Positions 1 through 8,013 of a DNA stretch of 51,421 bases are shown piece after piece. The notes beneath the pieces were generated by a model that saw only the letters and a program-made list of their open reading frames with translations, ran no database searches and was not told where the DNA came from. A program made the position numbers and the translations under genes. The stretch's first letter is position 1. Every line of letters starts with the position of its first letter. Origin of the DNA: Vibrio sp. CAU 1672. GTDB lineage: Bacteria; Pseudomonadota; Gammaproteobacteria; Enterobacterales; Vibrionaceae. The stretch covers positions 1 through 51,421 of the forward strand of contig NZ_JARHUF010000028.1 of NCBI RefSeq assembly GCF_029223195.1, read 5' to 3'.

Positions 1-113
1 GCTCGCCGCCCATAATTTCCACCGAAGCTTCTATTATGTCGCTGCCGCTCGACTTGCATGTGTTAGGCCTGCCGCCAGCGTTCAATCTGAGCCATGATCA
101 AACTCTTCAATTT
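1..113 (-). rRNA. rrs: 16S ribosomal RNA, 5' end (partial)
   Basis: The reverse complement begins with the universal 16S 5' end (AAATTGAAGAGTTTGATCAT) and runs through the conserved stretch leading into helix 6 (V1). The gene leaves the window at position 1, so only about 113 nt are present. A boxA and two promoters lie upstream in the same orientation, so this is the start of an rRNA operon. The V1 hairpin is of a Vibrio-like type with a CTTCGG loop, but V1 alone does not identify a species. Confidence 0.97.
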
Positions 114-299
114 AAGATTTTGTCGGCTCAATGAATACTGAACATTCCTTTCGCTAATAAATAGCAGAAGTAATGTTTGAATTGACTGTGCTGAATCTTT
201 CGATTCAATGGTCACTTCGTATCATTGAAACCTAATTTGAAGCCGAAGCTTCGAATTGGATTATCATCAACGAGTGCCCACACAGATTGATAGGTCTAT

Positions 300-313
300 A
301 TTGTTAAAGAGCT
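300..313 (-). promoter_or_regulatory. boxA antitermination element of the rrn leader
   Basis: The minus strand reads AGCTCTTTAACAAT. It matches the rRNA boxA consensus TGCTCTTTAACA except at the first base. In enterobacteria boxA recruits NusB/NusE and prevents Rho-dependent termination of rRNA transcripts. Its place between the promoters and 16S is the expected one. Confidence 0.85.
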
Positions 314-353
314 ACTCTTCTTTGTGATTGACATCACTTCGGAAGAGGCGGCC

Positions 354-381
354 ATTTTAGCGAGATAATTATCAGTGTCAA
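354..381 (-). promoter_or_regulatory. rrn promoter P2 (sigma70)
   Basis: On the minus strand there is a perfect -35 TTGACA (376-381) and a -10 TAAAAT (354-359), separated by 16 bp. It lies between P1 and boxA, as rrn P2 promoters do. Confidence 0.75.
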
Positions 382-503
382 ACACTTTTTTGCTTTTATT
401 TTACTTTTTTCAAAGTAAAGGCAATTAACTATTTCGCTTTTCTTTCTAGCCTGTCGATTTGACCCTGAACCCTTATGAGCTCTTGCCCTGTCGACGAGGA
501 GGC

Positions 504-531
504 ATTATAGAGACCCCGATCTCATTGGCAA
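504..531 (-). promoter_or_regulatory. rrn promoter P1 (sigma70, GC-rich discriminator)
   Basis: The minus strand has -35 TTGCCA (526-531), a 16-bp spacer and -10 TATAAT (504-509), followed by a GCCTCC-type discriminator. A run of A/T just upstream (532-552) could be an UP element. The 16-bp spacer and GC-rich discriminator are the hallmarks of stringently controlled rrn P1 promoters. Confidence 0.85.
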
Positions 532-626
532 GTATTTTTTTGCAAAAAATGCAGAAATAACGTCTAAGAGCGGACTTTTTACTCAAAGGCTTATTTATAC
601 CAATTTACACAACCATCCCAAACAGG

Positions 627-635
627 TTATCCACA
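627..635 (+). promoter_or_regulatory. perfect DnaA box TTATCCACA
   Basis: The 9-mer TTATCCACA matches the strongest DnaA box. A degenerate second copy (TTATCCTAT) follows 3 bp later. It sits about 100 bp upstream of rrn P1 and downstream of cysH. Whether DnaA binds here is not shown by the sequence. Confidence 0.5.
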
Positions 636-675
636 GAGTTATCCTATTGGGCGTGATTTTTAAGTCTAGTCGAAA

Positions 676-702
676 AGAACAAAGCTGCTAAATAGCAGCT
701 TT
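676..702 (-). terminator. Rho-independent terminator of cysJIH
   Basis: A 9-bp perfect stem (681-689 with 694-702) with an AAAT loop lies 21 bp beyond the cysH stop codon. Its U-tract on the minus strand is weak. Confidence 0.6.
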
Positions 703-723
703 CATTAATTATCCAGGCTAAAT

Positions 724-1503
724 CTAGATACCCGAACCATCTTGCTCGGCACTATCGTCTTCGTGAAGCCCACATTCACGCTTCAAACCGAAAAAGCGAG
801 TGTCTTCCTCTTCCATCCCCGGCTCCCACTTACGAGTGGTGTGTGTGTCACCAACCGATAAATAGCCCTCTTCCCAAAGTGGGTGATAGGAAAGCCCATG
901 CTCTTGCAAATAGTAATGCACATCTTTATTACTCCAGTCAACCACTGGTAAAAACTTAAACACACTATTCTGAACCGATAAAATCGGTAGCCCTGCACGT
1001 GATTTGGCTTGTTCACGACGTAAGCCAGAAAACCAAGTTCCCACCTTCAGCTCTGTTAGCGCTCTGCGCATCGGTTCAACTTTATTCAGCTTATTGTATT
1101 TGCTGATACCCTCAACGCCTTGCTCCCACAATTTACCGTAACGCGCTTCTTGCCAGTGAGCGCTTTCCTGCGCGCGATAAACTTTCAGGTTAAGGTTCAA
1201 TTGCTCTTTCAGTTGGTCGATGAAGCGATAGGTTTCCGCAAAGAGATATCCCGTATCGGTTAAGATCACCGGAACATCTGGCTTTTGTTGCGTAATCAAG
1301 TGCAACATCACTGCCGCCTGAATACCAAAACTGGATGAAACTGCAAACTCACCTTGCAAGTTCTCCAGCGCCCACGCAACGCGTTCTTGCGCCGATAACT
1401 GTTCAAGCTTGACGTTAATCTCAGCTAGGCGAAGACTCTGTTCCGCCTTAGTTAAAGTCAACAACTCTGCCAGTTCCAGCTTGGAAGCGACGGAATCAAG
1501 CAT
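724..1503 (-). CDS. cysH: Phosphoadenylyl-sulfate (PAPS) reductase
   Basis: CysH reduces PAPS to sulfite with thioredoxin as electron donor, in cytosolic assimilatory sulfate reduction. The 259-residue protein has a nucleotide-binding SSSFG loop (about 56-60), KYNKLNKVEP at 135-144, GLRREQAKSR at 160-169 and the C-terminal ECGLH motif with Cys244. Cys244 is the only cysteine, as expected for a PAPS reductase and unlike Fe-S APS reductases. I place the start at 1503 rather than 1590 because an AAGGAGGGA ribosome site sits just before this ATG and the upstream extension has no family match. The gene overlaps the cysI stop by 8 nt (ATGCTTGA), which suggests translational coupling in cysJIH. Confidence 0.96.
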   Translation of the reverse strand: MLDSVASKLELAELLTLTKAEQSLRLAEINVKLEQLSAQERVAWALENLQGEFAVSSSFGIQAAVMLHLITQQKPDVPVILTDTGYLFAETYRFIDQLKEQLNLNLKVYRAQESAHWQEARYGKLWEQGVEGISKYNKLNKVEPMRRALTELKVGTWFSGLRREQAKSRAGLPILSVQNSVFKFLPVVDWSNKDVHYYLQEHGLSYHPLWEEGYLSVGDTHTTRKWEPGMEEEDTRFFGLKRECGLHEDDSAEQDGSGI

Positions 1504-3232
1504 AAAAGTCCCTCCTTGATACAAACACTTCCTGAATGATGCGAGCACGAATGGTGAAGTCACCAAAGCACTCACCCTCTTCCCGCTCATTGGCCCAACG
1601 ACCGACTAATTGATCGATTTCTTCAAGGATCTGTTTATCGGTAATGTTCTCTTTATACATCTTAGGTACGCGCGTACCAGCTCGATTCCCCCCCAGATGG
1701 AGGTTGTAACGGCCTGGAGCTTTACCGACTAAACCGATCTCTGCCAGCATTGCCCGGCCACAACCGTTGGGACATCCCGTCACACGCAGAATGATGTTGG
1801 CTTCTTTTGGCAGACCATGCTTCTCCAAAATACCTTCTACGTCGGTAACAAACTGAGGAAGGAAACGCTCGGCTTCTGCCATTGCCAGCGGACAAGTTGG
1901 GAAAGCTACACACGCCATAGAGTTCTTACGCTGTTCACTAACACTGTCATCCATCAAGCCGTGCTCACGAGCAATCTTTTCAATCTTAGCTTTTTGGCTT
2001 TTAGGTACACCCGCAACAATCAGGTTTTGGTTTGCGGTCATGCGGAAATCGCCTTTATGGATTTTGGCAATCTCAGCAACACCGGTCTTCAGTGGTTTAT
2101 CTGGGTAATCCAGCAGGCGCCCGTTTTCGATGAAGAGCGCTAGGTGGTGCTTACCATCAATCCCTTCTACCCAACCGATACGATCACCGCGTTCCGTGAA
2201 TTCAAACGGCCGACTTGCTTCAAACTGAATGCCTGCACGCTTTTCGACTTCGGCTTTAAAGACATCAGTTCCCACACGGTCGAGGGTGTACTTGGTTTTG
2301 GCGTTCTTGCGGTTTGAACGGTTCCCCCAATCACGTTGAGTTGTTACTACTGCCGCTGCGACCTCTAGCGTTTTCTCTAACGGGATAAAACCAAAGTCGT
2401 CAGCTCGACGTGGGTAAGTTGAGGTATCTCCGTGTGTCATTGCCAGACCGCCACCGACAAGCACATTAAAGCCAACCAACTTGCCGTTATCTGCAATTGC
2501 GACAAAGTTGAGATCGTTCGCGTGCACATCGACATCATTTTGCGGCGGAATAACCACAGTGGTTTTAAACTTACGCGGCAGGTAGGTCTTACCCAGAATC
2601 GGTTCGTCTTCCTGTGTCGATTCTACTTTTTCGCCATCCAGCCAAATTTCAGCATATGCGCGAGTTTTCGGTAACAGGTGCTCACTGATTTTCTTCGCCC
2701 ATTCATACGCCTCCTGATGAAGCGCTGACTCAACCGGGTTAGTGGTGCACAGCACATTACGGTTCACGTCACCTGCTGTCGCAATAGAATCAATACCAAT
2801 ACTGTTTAGCGTTTGGTGCATCAACTTAATATTTGGCTTTAGTACACCATGGAACTGGAATGTTTGACGCGTAGTGAGACGAATACTTCCGTAAAGAGAG
2901 TGCTCCGTTGCAAACTTGTCGATCGCCAGCCATTGCTTTGGCGTGATGATGCCGCCCGGCATACGTGCACGAAGCATCACGTTATGCAGTGGCTCCAGCT
3001 TTTGTTTTGCACGCTCATTACGGATATCGCGGTCATCTTGCTGATACATACCATGGAAGCGGATCAGCTGGAAATTGTCGGCGGTAAAACCACCGGTAAT
3101 ACGGTCTTGCAGATCTTGCGCAATCGTACCGCGCAGTAAATTACTTTCCCGCTTCAGGCGTTCGTTATCCGACAGTGGGCCTAATTCTTCGCCTAATACA
3201 ACCTGCTTGTTATTTTCAATAGAAAAAGTCAT
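1496..3232 (-). CDS. cysI: Sulfite reductase [NADPH] hemoprotein beta subunit
   Basis: CysI carries the siroheme-[4Fe-4S] centre that reduces sulfite to sulfide, receiving electrons from CysJ. The 578-residue length is close to the family norm. The four cluster ligands are visible as C-x5-C (Cys441, Cys447) and C-x3-C (Cys487, Cys491 in GCPNGCGR). The gene is second in cysJIH. Its ATG overlaps the cysJ stop by one base (TAATG) and its stop overlaps the cysH start, so the three genes are tightly coupled. Confidence 0.97.
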   Translation of the reverse strand: MTFSIENNKQVVLGEELGPLSDNERLKRESNLLRGTIAQDLQDRITGGFTADNFQLIRFHGMYQQDDRDIRNERAKQKLEPLHNVMLRARMPGGIITPKQWLAIDKFATEHSLYGSIRLTTRQTFQFHGVLKPNIKLMHQTLNSIGIDSIATAGDVNRNVLCTTNPVESALHQEAYEWAKKISEHLLPKTRAYAEIWLDGEKVESTQEDEPILGKTYLPRKFKTTVVIPPQNDVDVHANDLNFVAIADNGKLVGFNVLVGGGLAMTHGDTSTYPRRADDFGFIPLEKTLEVAAAVVTTQRDWGNRSNRKNAKTKYTLDRVGTDVFKAEVEKRAGIQFEASRPFEFTERGDRIGWVEGIDGKHHLALFIENGRLLDYPDKPLKTGVAEIAKIHKGDFRMTANQNLIVAGVPKSQKAKIEKIAREHGLMDDSVSEQRKNSMACVAFPTCPLAMAEAERFLPQFVTDVEGILEKHGLPKEANIILRVTGCPNGCGRAMLAEIGLVGKAPGRYNLHLGGNRAGTRVPKMYKENITDKQILEEIDQLVGRWANEREEGECFGDFTIRARIIQEVFVSRRDFYA

Positions 3233-5127
3233 TAGTACACATCCCTTTGGTAACGTTTCGCTTTACGTAAGTCATTAATGAATTCTTCCGCATCATCGCG
3301 TGACAGCTCGCCCTGTTGTTCAGCAACATAAATCAACGCTTCATGAACATCTTTCGCCATGCGGTTTGCATCCCCACAGACATACAGGTAGGCACCATCT
3401 TGGATCCACTGCCATACCTGCTCGGCGTTTTCTAGGATTCGATGTTGAACGTAGACTTTCTCTGCCTGGTCCCGGCTAAACGCCACATCAAGACGAGTCA
3501 ACAAACCTGACTTGAGGTACTTCTGCCATTCAACTTGGTAAAGGAAATCTTGAGTAAAGGTACGGTCACCAAACAACAACCAGTTCTTGCCTTCCGCGTC
3601 ACGGTTATCACGCTCTTGAATAAAACTGCGGAAAGGGGCGATACCAGTACCAGGACCAATCATGATGATTGGCGTATTGTCATCTTGCGGCAATTTGAAG
3701 TTGTTGTTGTGCTCAACAAACACTTTTACTTCACCGCCTTCTTCTAGACGCTGCGCCAGAAAGCTTGACGCACCACCATAACGCTTCTCATCACCCTTGT
3801 CGTACTCAACCAAACCAACGGTCAGGTGCACCTCTTCATCTACTTCTGTTTGACTTGAAGCAATAGAATATAGACGGGGTGTCAGGCGACGCAGCAACCC
3901 CACCAGCTCTTCTGCGCTAAGTTTGGTTTTCTTCTCTGCCAGCACATCAACTATTTGGGTAGCAGTTGCGTACTCACGGAGTTTGTCTTTGTCTTCCACC
4001 AGCTTTTGCAGCTTCTTGCTACCGGAAAGCTCGGCAAACTTGGTGACCAACTGCGGATTGGCGGCAGTGATCTCGTATTGACTGACCAAAGCACTGTGAA
4101 CAGAAAGGCTTTCTCCATCCACTTCGACACTCTCGACTCCAGAAAGGCCGACTTTGCCTAAAATTGCATTCGCCAATTCTGAACTGTTCTCAAACCAAAC
4201 GCCTAATGCATCGCCTGGCTGATAAGTCAGTCCGGAGTCTTCCAGATCAATTTCGATATGGCGAACATCTTTACCGGAATCACGACCGGTGATTTTCTGG
4301 CTGGAAAGCAACGTTGCGGTATATGGGTATTGCTTGTTATAGACAGAGTGACCTGACACGGCCTGGCCGACAGGCAGTTGCACAATTTCAGCTTGTGTTT
4401 CTGCAGAGAGCGCTGCTTTGACTGTCTTTAGTGCTTTCGCACGCCATTCACTCGCGGGGGCTTCATAGTCCACATCACAATCGATACGTTCGATGAATGG
4501 CGTCGCGCCCTGCTTAGATAAAAATGCATCAAAATCTTTACCGGTCTGACAGAAAAACTCGTAACTGGAATCCCCCAACCCAATCACACCATACTGAAGG
4601 TTTGGCAGCTTAGGGGCTTTCTTTGACTGCAGAAACTCATGCAGTTCTATCGCGTTGTCTGGCGCTTCACCTTCACCGTTGGTTGACGCGACAATAATGA
4701 CATGAGTTTCTTTTGCTAAGTTCTTACCTTTGTAATCGCTGGCATCAAACAGCTCAACAGCGATCCCCTGGGCCAGCGCTTCTTGCTCAAGCGCCTCCGC
4801 CACCCCTTTGGCGTTGCCCGTCTGGGAAGCAAAGATGATCGTCAGTTTTCCTGCGGGTTTCGCTGCCACCGCAGCAGCAGGTTGGGTGGGCGACGTTGCG
4901 CTCGTCACACCGGATTGGTTTTGCGCCAAGCCCCAGAAGAAACCACTGACCCACGCGAGCTGCTGCGAAGACAGCCCGGTGACGGTTTGCTGGAGCGTAG
5001 TTAATTGCTGATCGTTAAGTGGGCTAACAAGCGGAGAATTGCCGGCTGACCCGTTATTTTGTTCAGACACACTTTTGTGAGAATACTCATTCTTTGGAAA
5101 AGACATTGTCACGACATCCCTATTCAT
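3232..5127 (-). CDS. cysJ: Sulfite reductase [NADPH] flavoprotein alpha subunit
   Basis: CysJ moves electrons from NADPH through FAD and FMN to CysI. The order is a Ser/Thr/Gln-rich leader (about 1-90), a flavodoxin-like FMN domain starting near residue 94 (FASQTGNAKG), the CysJ-type FAD domain with RLYSIASS, and an NADP domain with GPGTGIAPFRSF and YVCGDANRM, ending in the conserved RYQRDVY. At 631 residues it is about 30 longer than E. coli CysJ, with the excess in the leader. An alternative ATG at 5106 (MSFPKNEYS) is also plausible because a GGGA motif precedes it. It is first in the operon. I could not identify a convincing CysB site upstream. Confidence 0.96.
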   Translation of the reverse strand: MNRDVVTMSFPKNEYSHKSVSEQNNGSAGNSPLVSPLNDQQLTTLQQTVTGLSSQQLAWVSGFFWGLAQNQSGVTSATSPTQPAAAVAAKPAGKLTIIFASQTGNAKGVAEALEQEALAQGIAVELFDASDYKGKNLAKETHVIIVASTNGEGEAPDNAIELHEFLQSKKAPKLPNLQYGVIGLGDSSYEFFCQTGKDFDAFLSKQGATPFIERIDCDVDYEAPASEWRAKALKTVKAALSAETQAEIVQLPVGQAVSGHSVYNKQYPYTATLLSSQKITGRDSGKDVRHIEIDLEDSGLTYQPGDALGVWFENSSELANAILGKVGLSGVESVEVDGESLSVHSALVSQYEITAANPQLVTKFAELSGSKKLQKLVEDKDKLREYATATQIVDVLAEKKTKLSAEELVGLLRRLTPRLYSIASSQTEVDEEVHLTVGLVEYDKGDEKRYGGASSFLAQRLEEGGEVKVFVEHNNNFKLPQDDNTPIIMIGPGTGIAPFRSFIQERDNRDAEGKNWLLFGDRTFTQDFLYQVEWQKYLKSGLLTRLDVAFSRDQAEKVYVQHRILENAEQVWQWIQDGAYLYVCGDANRMAKDVHEALIYVAEQQGELSRDDAEEFINDLRKAKRYQRDVY

Positions 5128-5223
5128 TGCGTGACGTTAGATTAACCACTCTCCTTAATAACAAGAAAGAATAGAAGTGAATGTTTTATAACTTTTTGGA
5201 AGTAGAAAGCCGTTAACCGATCA

Positions 5224-5454
5224 CTACCGGTCTTCAATCCGTACCTGCTGAAACCCGACGGCCATTGCGGATTTGGAAGCGGTATCCAAATCATCATACA
5301 GGCACTCTTCTCCATGACTGTCTGTCAGTACCACAAAACCGCCGCGGGCATGACGAAATTCAACGACCCAGCCCCCTTCTTGGATAGACGGTTCAATCAC
5401 AGCCTCAACCAGCTGTTTTTCTCTGAATAAATGTCTTAGCTCATTAATTGTCAT
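5224..5454 (-). CDS. Small conserved-looking protein of unknown function
   Basis: This 76-residue gene begins MTINELRHLF and has a good ribosome site (AGGGA, 6 bases before ATG). The protein is charged and lacks a signal peptide or membrane segment. It looks like an N-terminal helix followed by alternating beta and helical stretches, with one cysteine. It lies 97 bp from the cysJ start on the same strand and could be co-transcribed upstream of cysJIH. I do not recognise a family. A 14-codon ORF (5451-5495) ends in ATGA overlap with its start. Confidence 0.6.
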   Translation of the reverse strand: MTINELRHLFREKQLVEAVIEPSIQEGGWVVEFRHARGGFVVLTDSHGEECLYDDLDTASKSAMAVGFQQVRIEDR

Positions 5455-5550
5455 AGCGATCCCTGCTCAACCACCACATTGCTCTTAATAAGCATGGCTG
5501 AACTCTAAAGAGATGCATGAATTTTTCGATTAAATATAACGAAGTGATAT

Positions 5551-5580
5551 AAAAAAACGCCGCTTATAAGGCGACGTTTT
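5551..5580 (-). terminator. Rho-independent terminator downstream of the TIGR04219-like gene
   Basis: An 8-bp stem (5556-5563 with 5571-5578, one G-U pair) is followed on the minus strand by a run of T. It lies just beyond the stop codon of the outer membrane protein gene at 5599. Confidence 0.75.
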
Positions 5581-5598
5581 AAACAAACCGGTTAGCTC

Positions 5599-6291
5599 TT
5601 AAAACCTATACTCGGCACCAACAAAAAAGCCGTTAGCAAAAATAAACTCTTTGCCTAACGTCGAGGTAAACGATTCGGACTCCAAATCAATTACACGATA
5701 ACCGCCACGGAAAACCACCTGTGCATCATCCAGTGGCAGATGGTATTGTACCCCTGCCATCAGGTCCGTACTCTTGATCCCGTTGTTGTTACCAAAATGC
5801 ATTTCACCAATCACATCAACGTTGGTGTTTGGCACCGATATTTCTCCGTAGCCATACCACGCCCAAATCAGCTCATCAAAGTCTGCCAAGGTATTATCTT
5901 CTGCGTTGATATAGCGGGTATCACTTAAGTTACTCAGTGTTATACCTGCATCAAAGTGGAGTAAATCGTGCTCGAGAATCTGGTAGTACAAGGTTAAATC
6001 CAGTTTATCGAAGCCCATATAGTCGGCATCGACACTTGAGTAGCGCACCCGGGCATTCGGTACATATTGAATGTTATGCTCTATCGCCGCGTAAAAGGAT
6101 CCACTGGTATGGCTGTCACGACGGACTTCATTCACCTTAGTGTCGGCTCTCCATACTTCTCCCCCTACTGTTATCGAAACATCAGTGTCTGCCAAGGCAG
6201 GAAAAGAGGTCGCTATAGTCAGCGCCGTTAACGCGCAAGCCGCCTTCATTGTCATCGAATTGCTACTCCAAGATCGCTTGATCATTTTCAT
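5599..6291 (-). CDS. Outer membrane beta-barrel protein, TIGR04219-like
   Basis: The predicted protein has an N-terminal signal peptide ending in FPALA before DTDVS, then about 200 residues of alternating hydrophobic/polar strands, and a C-terminal aromatic (GAEYRF) typical of barrels assembled by the BAM complex. The strand pattern and the segment YYQILEHDLLHFDAG resemble the TIGR04219 family found in Vibrio and Shewanella, whose function is unknown. The first ATG at 6291 gives a longer N-terminus; ATGs at residues 13 and 15 give a more typical signal peptide. It stands alone, with a terminator downstream. Confidence 0.75.
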   Translation of the reverse strand: MKMIKRSWSSNSMTMKAACALTALTIATSFPALADTDVSITVGGEVWRADTKVNEVRRDSHTSGSFYAAIEHNIQYVPNARVRYSSVDADYMGFDKLDLTLYYQILEHDLLHFDAGITLSNLSDTRYINAEDNTLADFDELIWAWYGYGEISVPNTNVDVIGEMHFGNNNGIKSTDLMAGVQYHLPLDDAQVVFRGGYRVIDLESESFTSTLGKEFIFANGFFVGAEYRF

Positions 6292-6356
6292 CAGGGCATA
6301 AGGGAAAATAGTATCATACTCTCCCTGACAGCCCTCAATAATATCTCGGCAATCGC

Positions 6357-6572
6357 CTACTTATAACGGGGCTGGGCGACGACATGCTTAAAAAACCAAA
6401 TACCCAGTGCGATAACGATAAGCCAAGGCAATAGCTTAAATACCACGCCAACCATACCAAGCAAAAACATCACCATCAGCGCCACCCCTGCCGCTGCAAA
6501 GACTGTGGCCATTGTCAGGCCGGTGACCAGTAGCGTTGCAGTAAAGACCAGAATAAAGATCAGTTCCAACAT
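6357..6572 (-). CDS. pspG: Phage shock protein G
   Basis: The 71-residue, highly hydrophobic protein starts MLELIF and has two or three membrane segments and the KLLPWLIVIALGIWFF stretch, closely resembling E. coli PspG, an inner membrane effector of the PspF-controlled envelope stress response. The start at 6572 (ATG) fits an AAAGGAG site better than the GTG two codons upstream. It follows dusA, as in E. coli. A sigma54 promoter 32 bp upstream of the start supports the call strongly. No other psp genes are in the window. Confidence 0.9.
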   Translation of the reverse strand: MLELIFILVFTATLLVTGLTMATVFAAAGVALMVMFLLGMVGVVFKLLPWLIVIALGIWFFKHVVAQPRYK

Positions 6573-6603
6573 AATCACTTCTCCTTTGTTTTAAGCTTAC
6601 CTG

Positions 6604-6619
6604 AGCAGGTTCCGTACCA
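6604..6619 (-). promoter_or_regulatory. Sigma54 (RpoN) promoter of pspG
   Basis: The minus strand reads TGGTACGGAACCTGCT, matching the -24/-12 consensus TGGCACG-N4-TTGCT with GG and GC at the required spacing. It lies 32 bp upstream of the pspG ATG. In E. coli pspG is transcribed by RpoN with the activator PspF. No PspF-binding site was identified with confidence. Confidence 0.88.
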
Positions 6620-6633
6620 ATAACCAAAACAAA

Positions 6634-6646
6634 ACTCAACTCATTA
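6634..6646 (+). promoter_or_regulatory. Possible IHF site upstream of pspG
   Basis: ACTCAACTCATTA matches the IHF core WATCAA-N4-TTR at all defined positions but one. It lies just upstream of the -24 element, where IHF would bend DNA to bring a bound activator to sigma54 polymerase. The consensus is short, so chance matches occur in AT-rich DNA. Confidence 0.4.
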
Positions 6647-6656
6647 ATTTAAAACA

Positions 6657-6691
6657 AAAAAATAAAGCCAGAGCACAAATCGCGCTCTGGC
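6657..6691 (-). terminator. Rho-independent terminator of dusA
   Basis: An 8-bp GC-rich perfect stem (6667-6674 with 6684-6691) is followed on the minus strand by TTTATTTTTTT. It separates dusA from the independently transcribed pspG. Confidence 0.85.
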
Positions 6692-6735
6692 CTTAGCAAC
6701 TAGGTCTGGTGATTTTTACCTACCCATGGTGAAAT

Positions 6736-7716
6736 TTACACATTCAGTTCCTGAGGAATTTTAGCCAGTGCCTGTTCTAGCACTTCGAGACCCGCTCCAG
6801 GCTTGTGCGCATTCTCACTGATATGACGACGCCATTGGCGTGCTCCAGGCATGTTTTGGAATAACCCCAACATATGACGTGTCATGTGACCAAGGTAAGC
6901 GCCTTTCGCAAGCTGCTCCTCAATGTAAGGGTACATCTCTTGCACGATTTGGCTGCGTTTCTTGACCGGTGCATCAGAGCCAAACAACTCCTGGTCTACC
7001 GAGGCCAGCAGGTATGGACTCTGATACGCCTCACGGCCAATCATCACGCCGTCAAGATGCTCAAGATGTTCTTTCGCTTCTTGCAGAGACTTCACTCCGC
7101 CATTCACTGCAATGATTAAGTGAGGAAAGTCTTTCTTCAGCTGGTATGCCCGCGGGTAATCCAATGGGGGAATTTCCCGGTTCTCTTTCGGACTTAGGCC
7201 GCTGAGCCACGCCTTACGTGCGTGGATGGTAAATTGTTCACAACCGCCTTTTTCTGCCACGATGGAAACAAAATCGGTTAAGAACTCATATGAGTCCTGA
7301 TCATCAATACCAATCCGTGTTTTAACCGTGACTGGCACATCAACCACTTCTTTCATTGCCGCAACACAGTCAGCCACCAGCAGAGGCTCAGCCATCAGGC
7401 ACGCACCAAACCGGCCATTTTGGACCCGGTCGGAAGGACAGCCGACATTGAGGTTGATTTCATCATAGCCGCGCTCCTGCGCCAGTTTGGCACACTGTGC
7501 CAAATCGGCCGGGTTAGAGCCGCCAAGCTGCAACGCCACCGGGTGTTCTTCTTCGTTGTAAGCCAGGAAGTCTCCTTTTCCATGAATGATCGCACCTGTC
7601 GTTACCATCTCGGTATACAGCAGGGTTTCCTTGGTCATTAAGCGGTGGAAGTAGCGACAATGACGATCGGTCCAATCGAGCATCGGGGCCACAGAGAGCC
7701 TGCAAGAATGAGTCAT
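6736..7716 (-). CDS. dusA: tRNA-dihydrouridine(20/20a) synthase DusA
   Basis: DusA reduces uridines 20 and 20a in the tRNA D-loop using FMN and NADPH. The 326-residue protein opens with the flavin-barrel motif SVAPMLDWTD. It has the catalytic NVGCPSDRVQNGRFGACLM region with Cys93, the DusA-typical HARKAWLSGLSPKENR segment and the FMN-binding NGGV near residue 195. It precedes pspG, an arrangement shared with E. coli, but has its own terminator. Confidence 0.96.
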   Translation of the reverse strand: MTHSCRLSVAPMLDWTDRHCRYFHRLMTKETLLYTEMVTTGAIIHGKGDFLAYNEEEHPVALQLGGSNPADLAQCAKLAQERGYDEINLNVGCPSDRVQNGRFGACLMAEPLLVADCVAAMKEVVDVPVTVKTRIGIDDQDSYEFLTDFVSIVAEKGGCEQFTIHARKAWLSGLSPKENREIPPLDYPRAYQLKKDFPHLIIAVNGGVKSLQEAKEHLEHLDGVMIGREAYQSPYLLASVDQELFGSDAPVKKRSQIVQEMYPYIEEQLAKGAYLGHMTRHMLGLFQNMPGARQWRRHISENAHKPGAGLEVLEQALAKIPQELNV

Positions 7717-8013
7717 GATATAAACACCCGTTTTACGTTACCAAATAAAGTGAGCGATAATGCGCTCAAAAATCAAGTCGGCTATTGTATACCCAAGTGA
7801 CTTCCAGATGCGAGCATTGCTATCTGCGCAAATCATCAAAGCCGGCGCTATCGAATAATCAGCGAAAAGAGTCAAAATTGAGATCTATTGCCAAACCTCT
7901 AAGTACGGCAATTGGTATTAAGTCATGATTTCCGCTGTGATTGGGGGTAGAATCGGTAATTTCTGAACCAACTTGGTATAGAAATAGGTTATAATCAGGC
8001 TCGTCCAATAGTT
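7717..8013. other. dusA-zur divergent intergenic region
   Basis: This 297-bp gap separates the divergent dusA and zur genes. It holds a small inverted repeat (TGAGCG at 7751-7756, CGCTCA at 7763-7768) near dusA and a -10-like TATAAT at 7990-7995 before zur without a clear -35. From 7788 comes a TATACCCAAGTGACTTCC stretch that resembles a dispersed element I associate with Vibrio intergenic regions. I see no gene. Confidence 0.5.

Larger units (their letters stand above)
114..550 (-). other. rrn leader and promoter region
   Basis: This gene-free stretch is the 16S leader. Reading in the minus direction it contains an A/T-rich UP-like tract, promoter P1, promoter P2, the boxA antitermination element and then AT-rich leader up to the mature 16S 5' end at 113. 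The predicted P1 leader is about 385 nt. No protein gene is visible in it. Confidence 0.85.

Noticed and set aside
7751..7768. Zur box or dusA operator at the TGAGCG/CGCTCA repeat
   Set aside because: It does not resemble the Zur consensus and the arms are only 6 bp.
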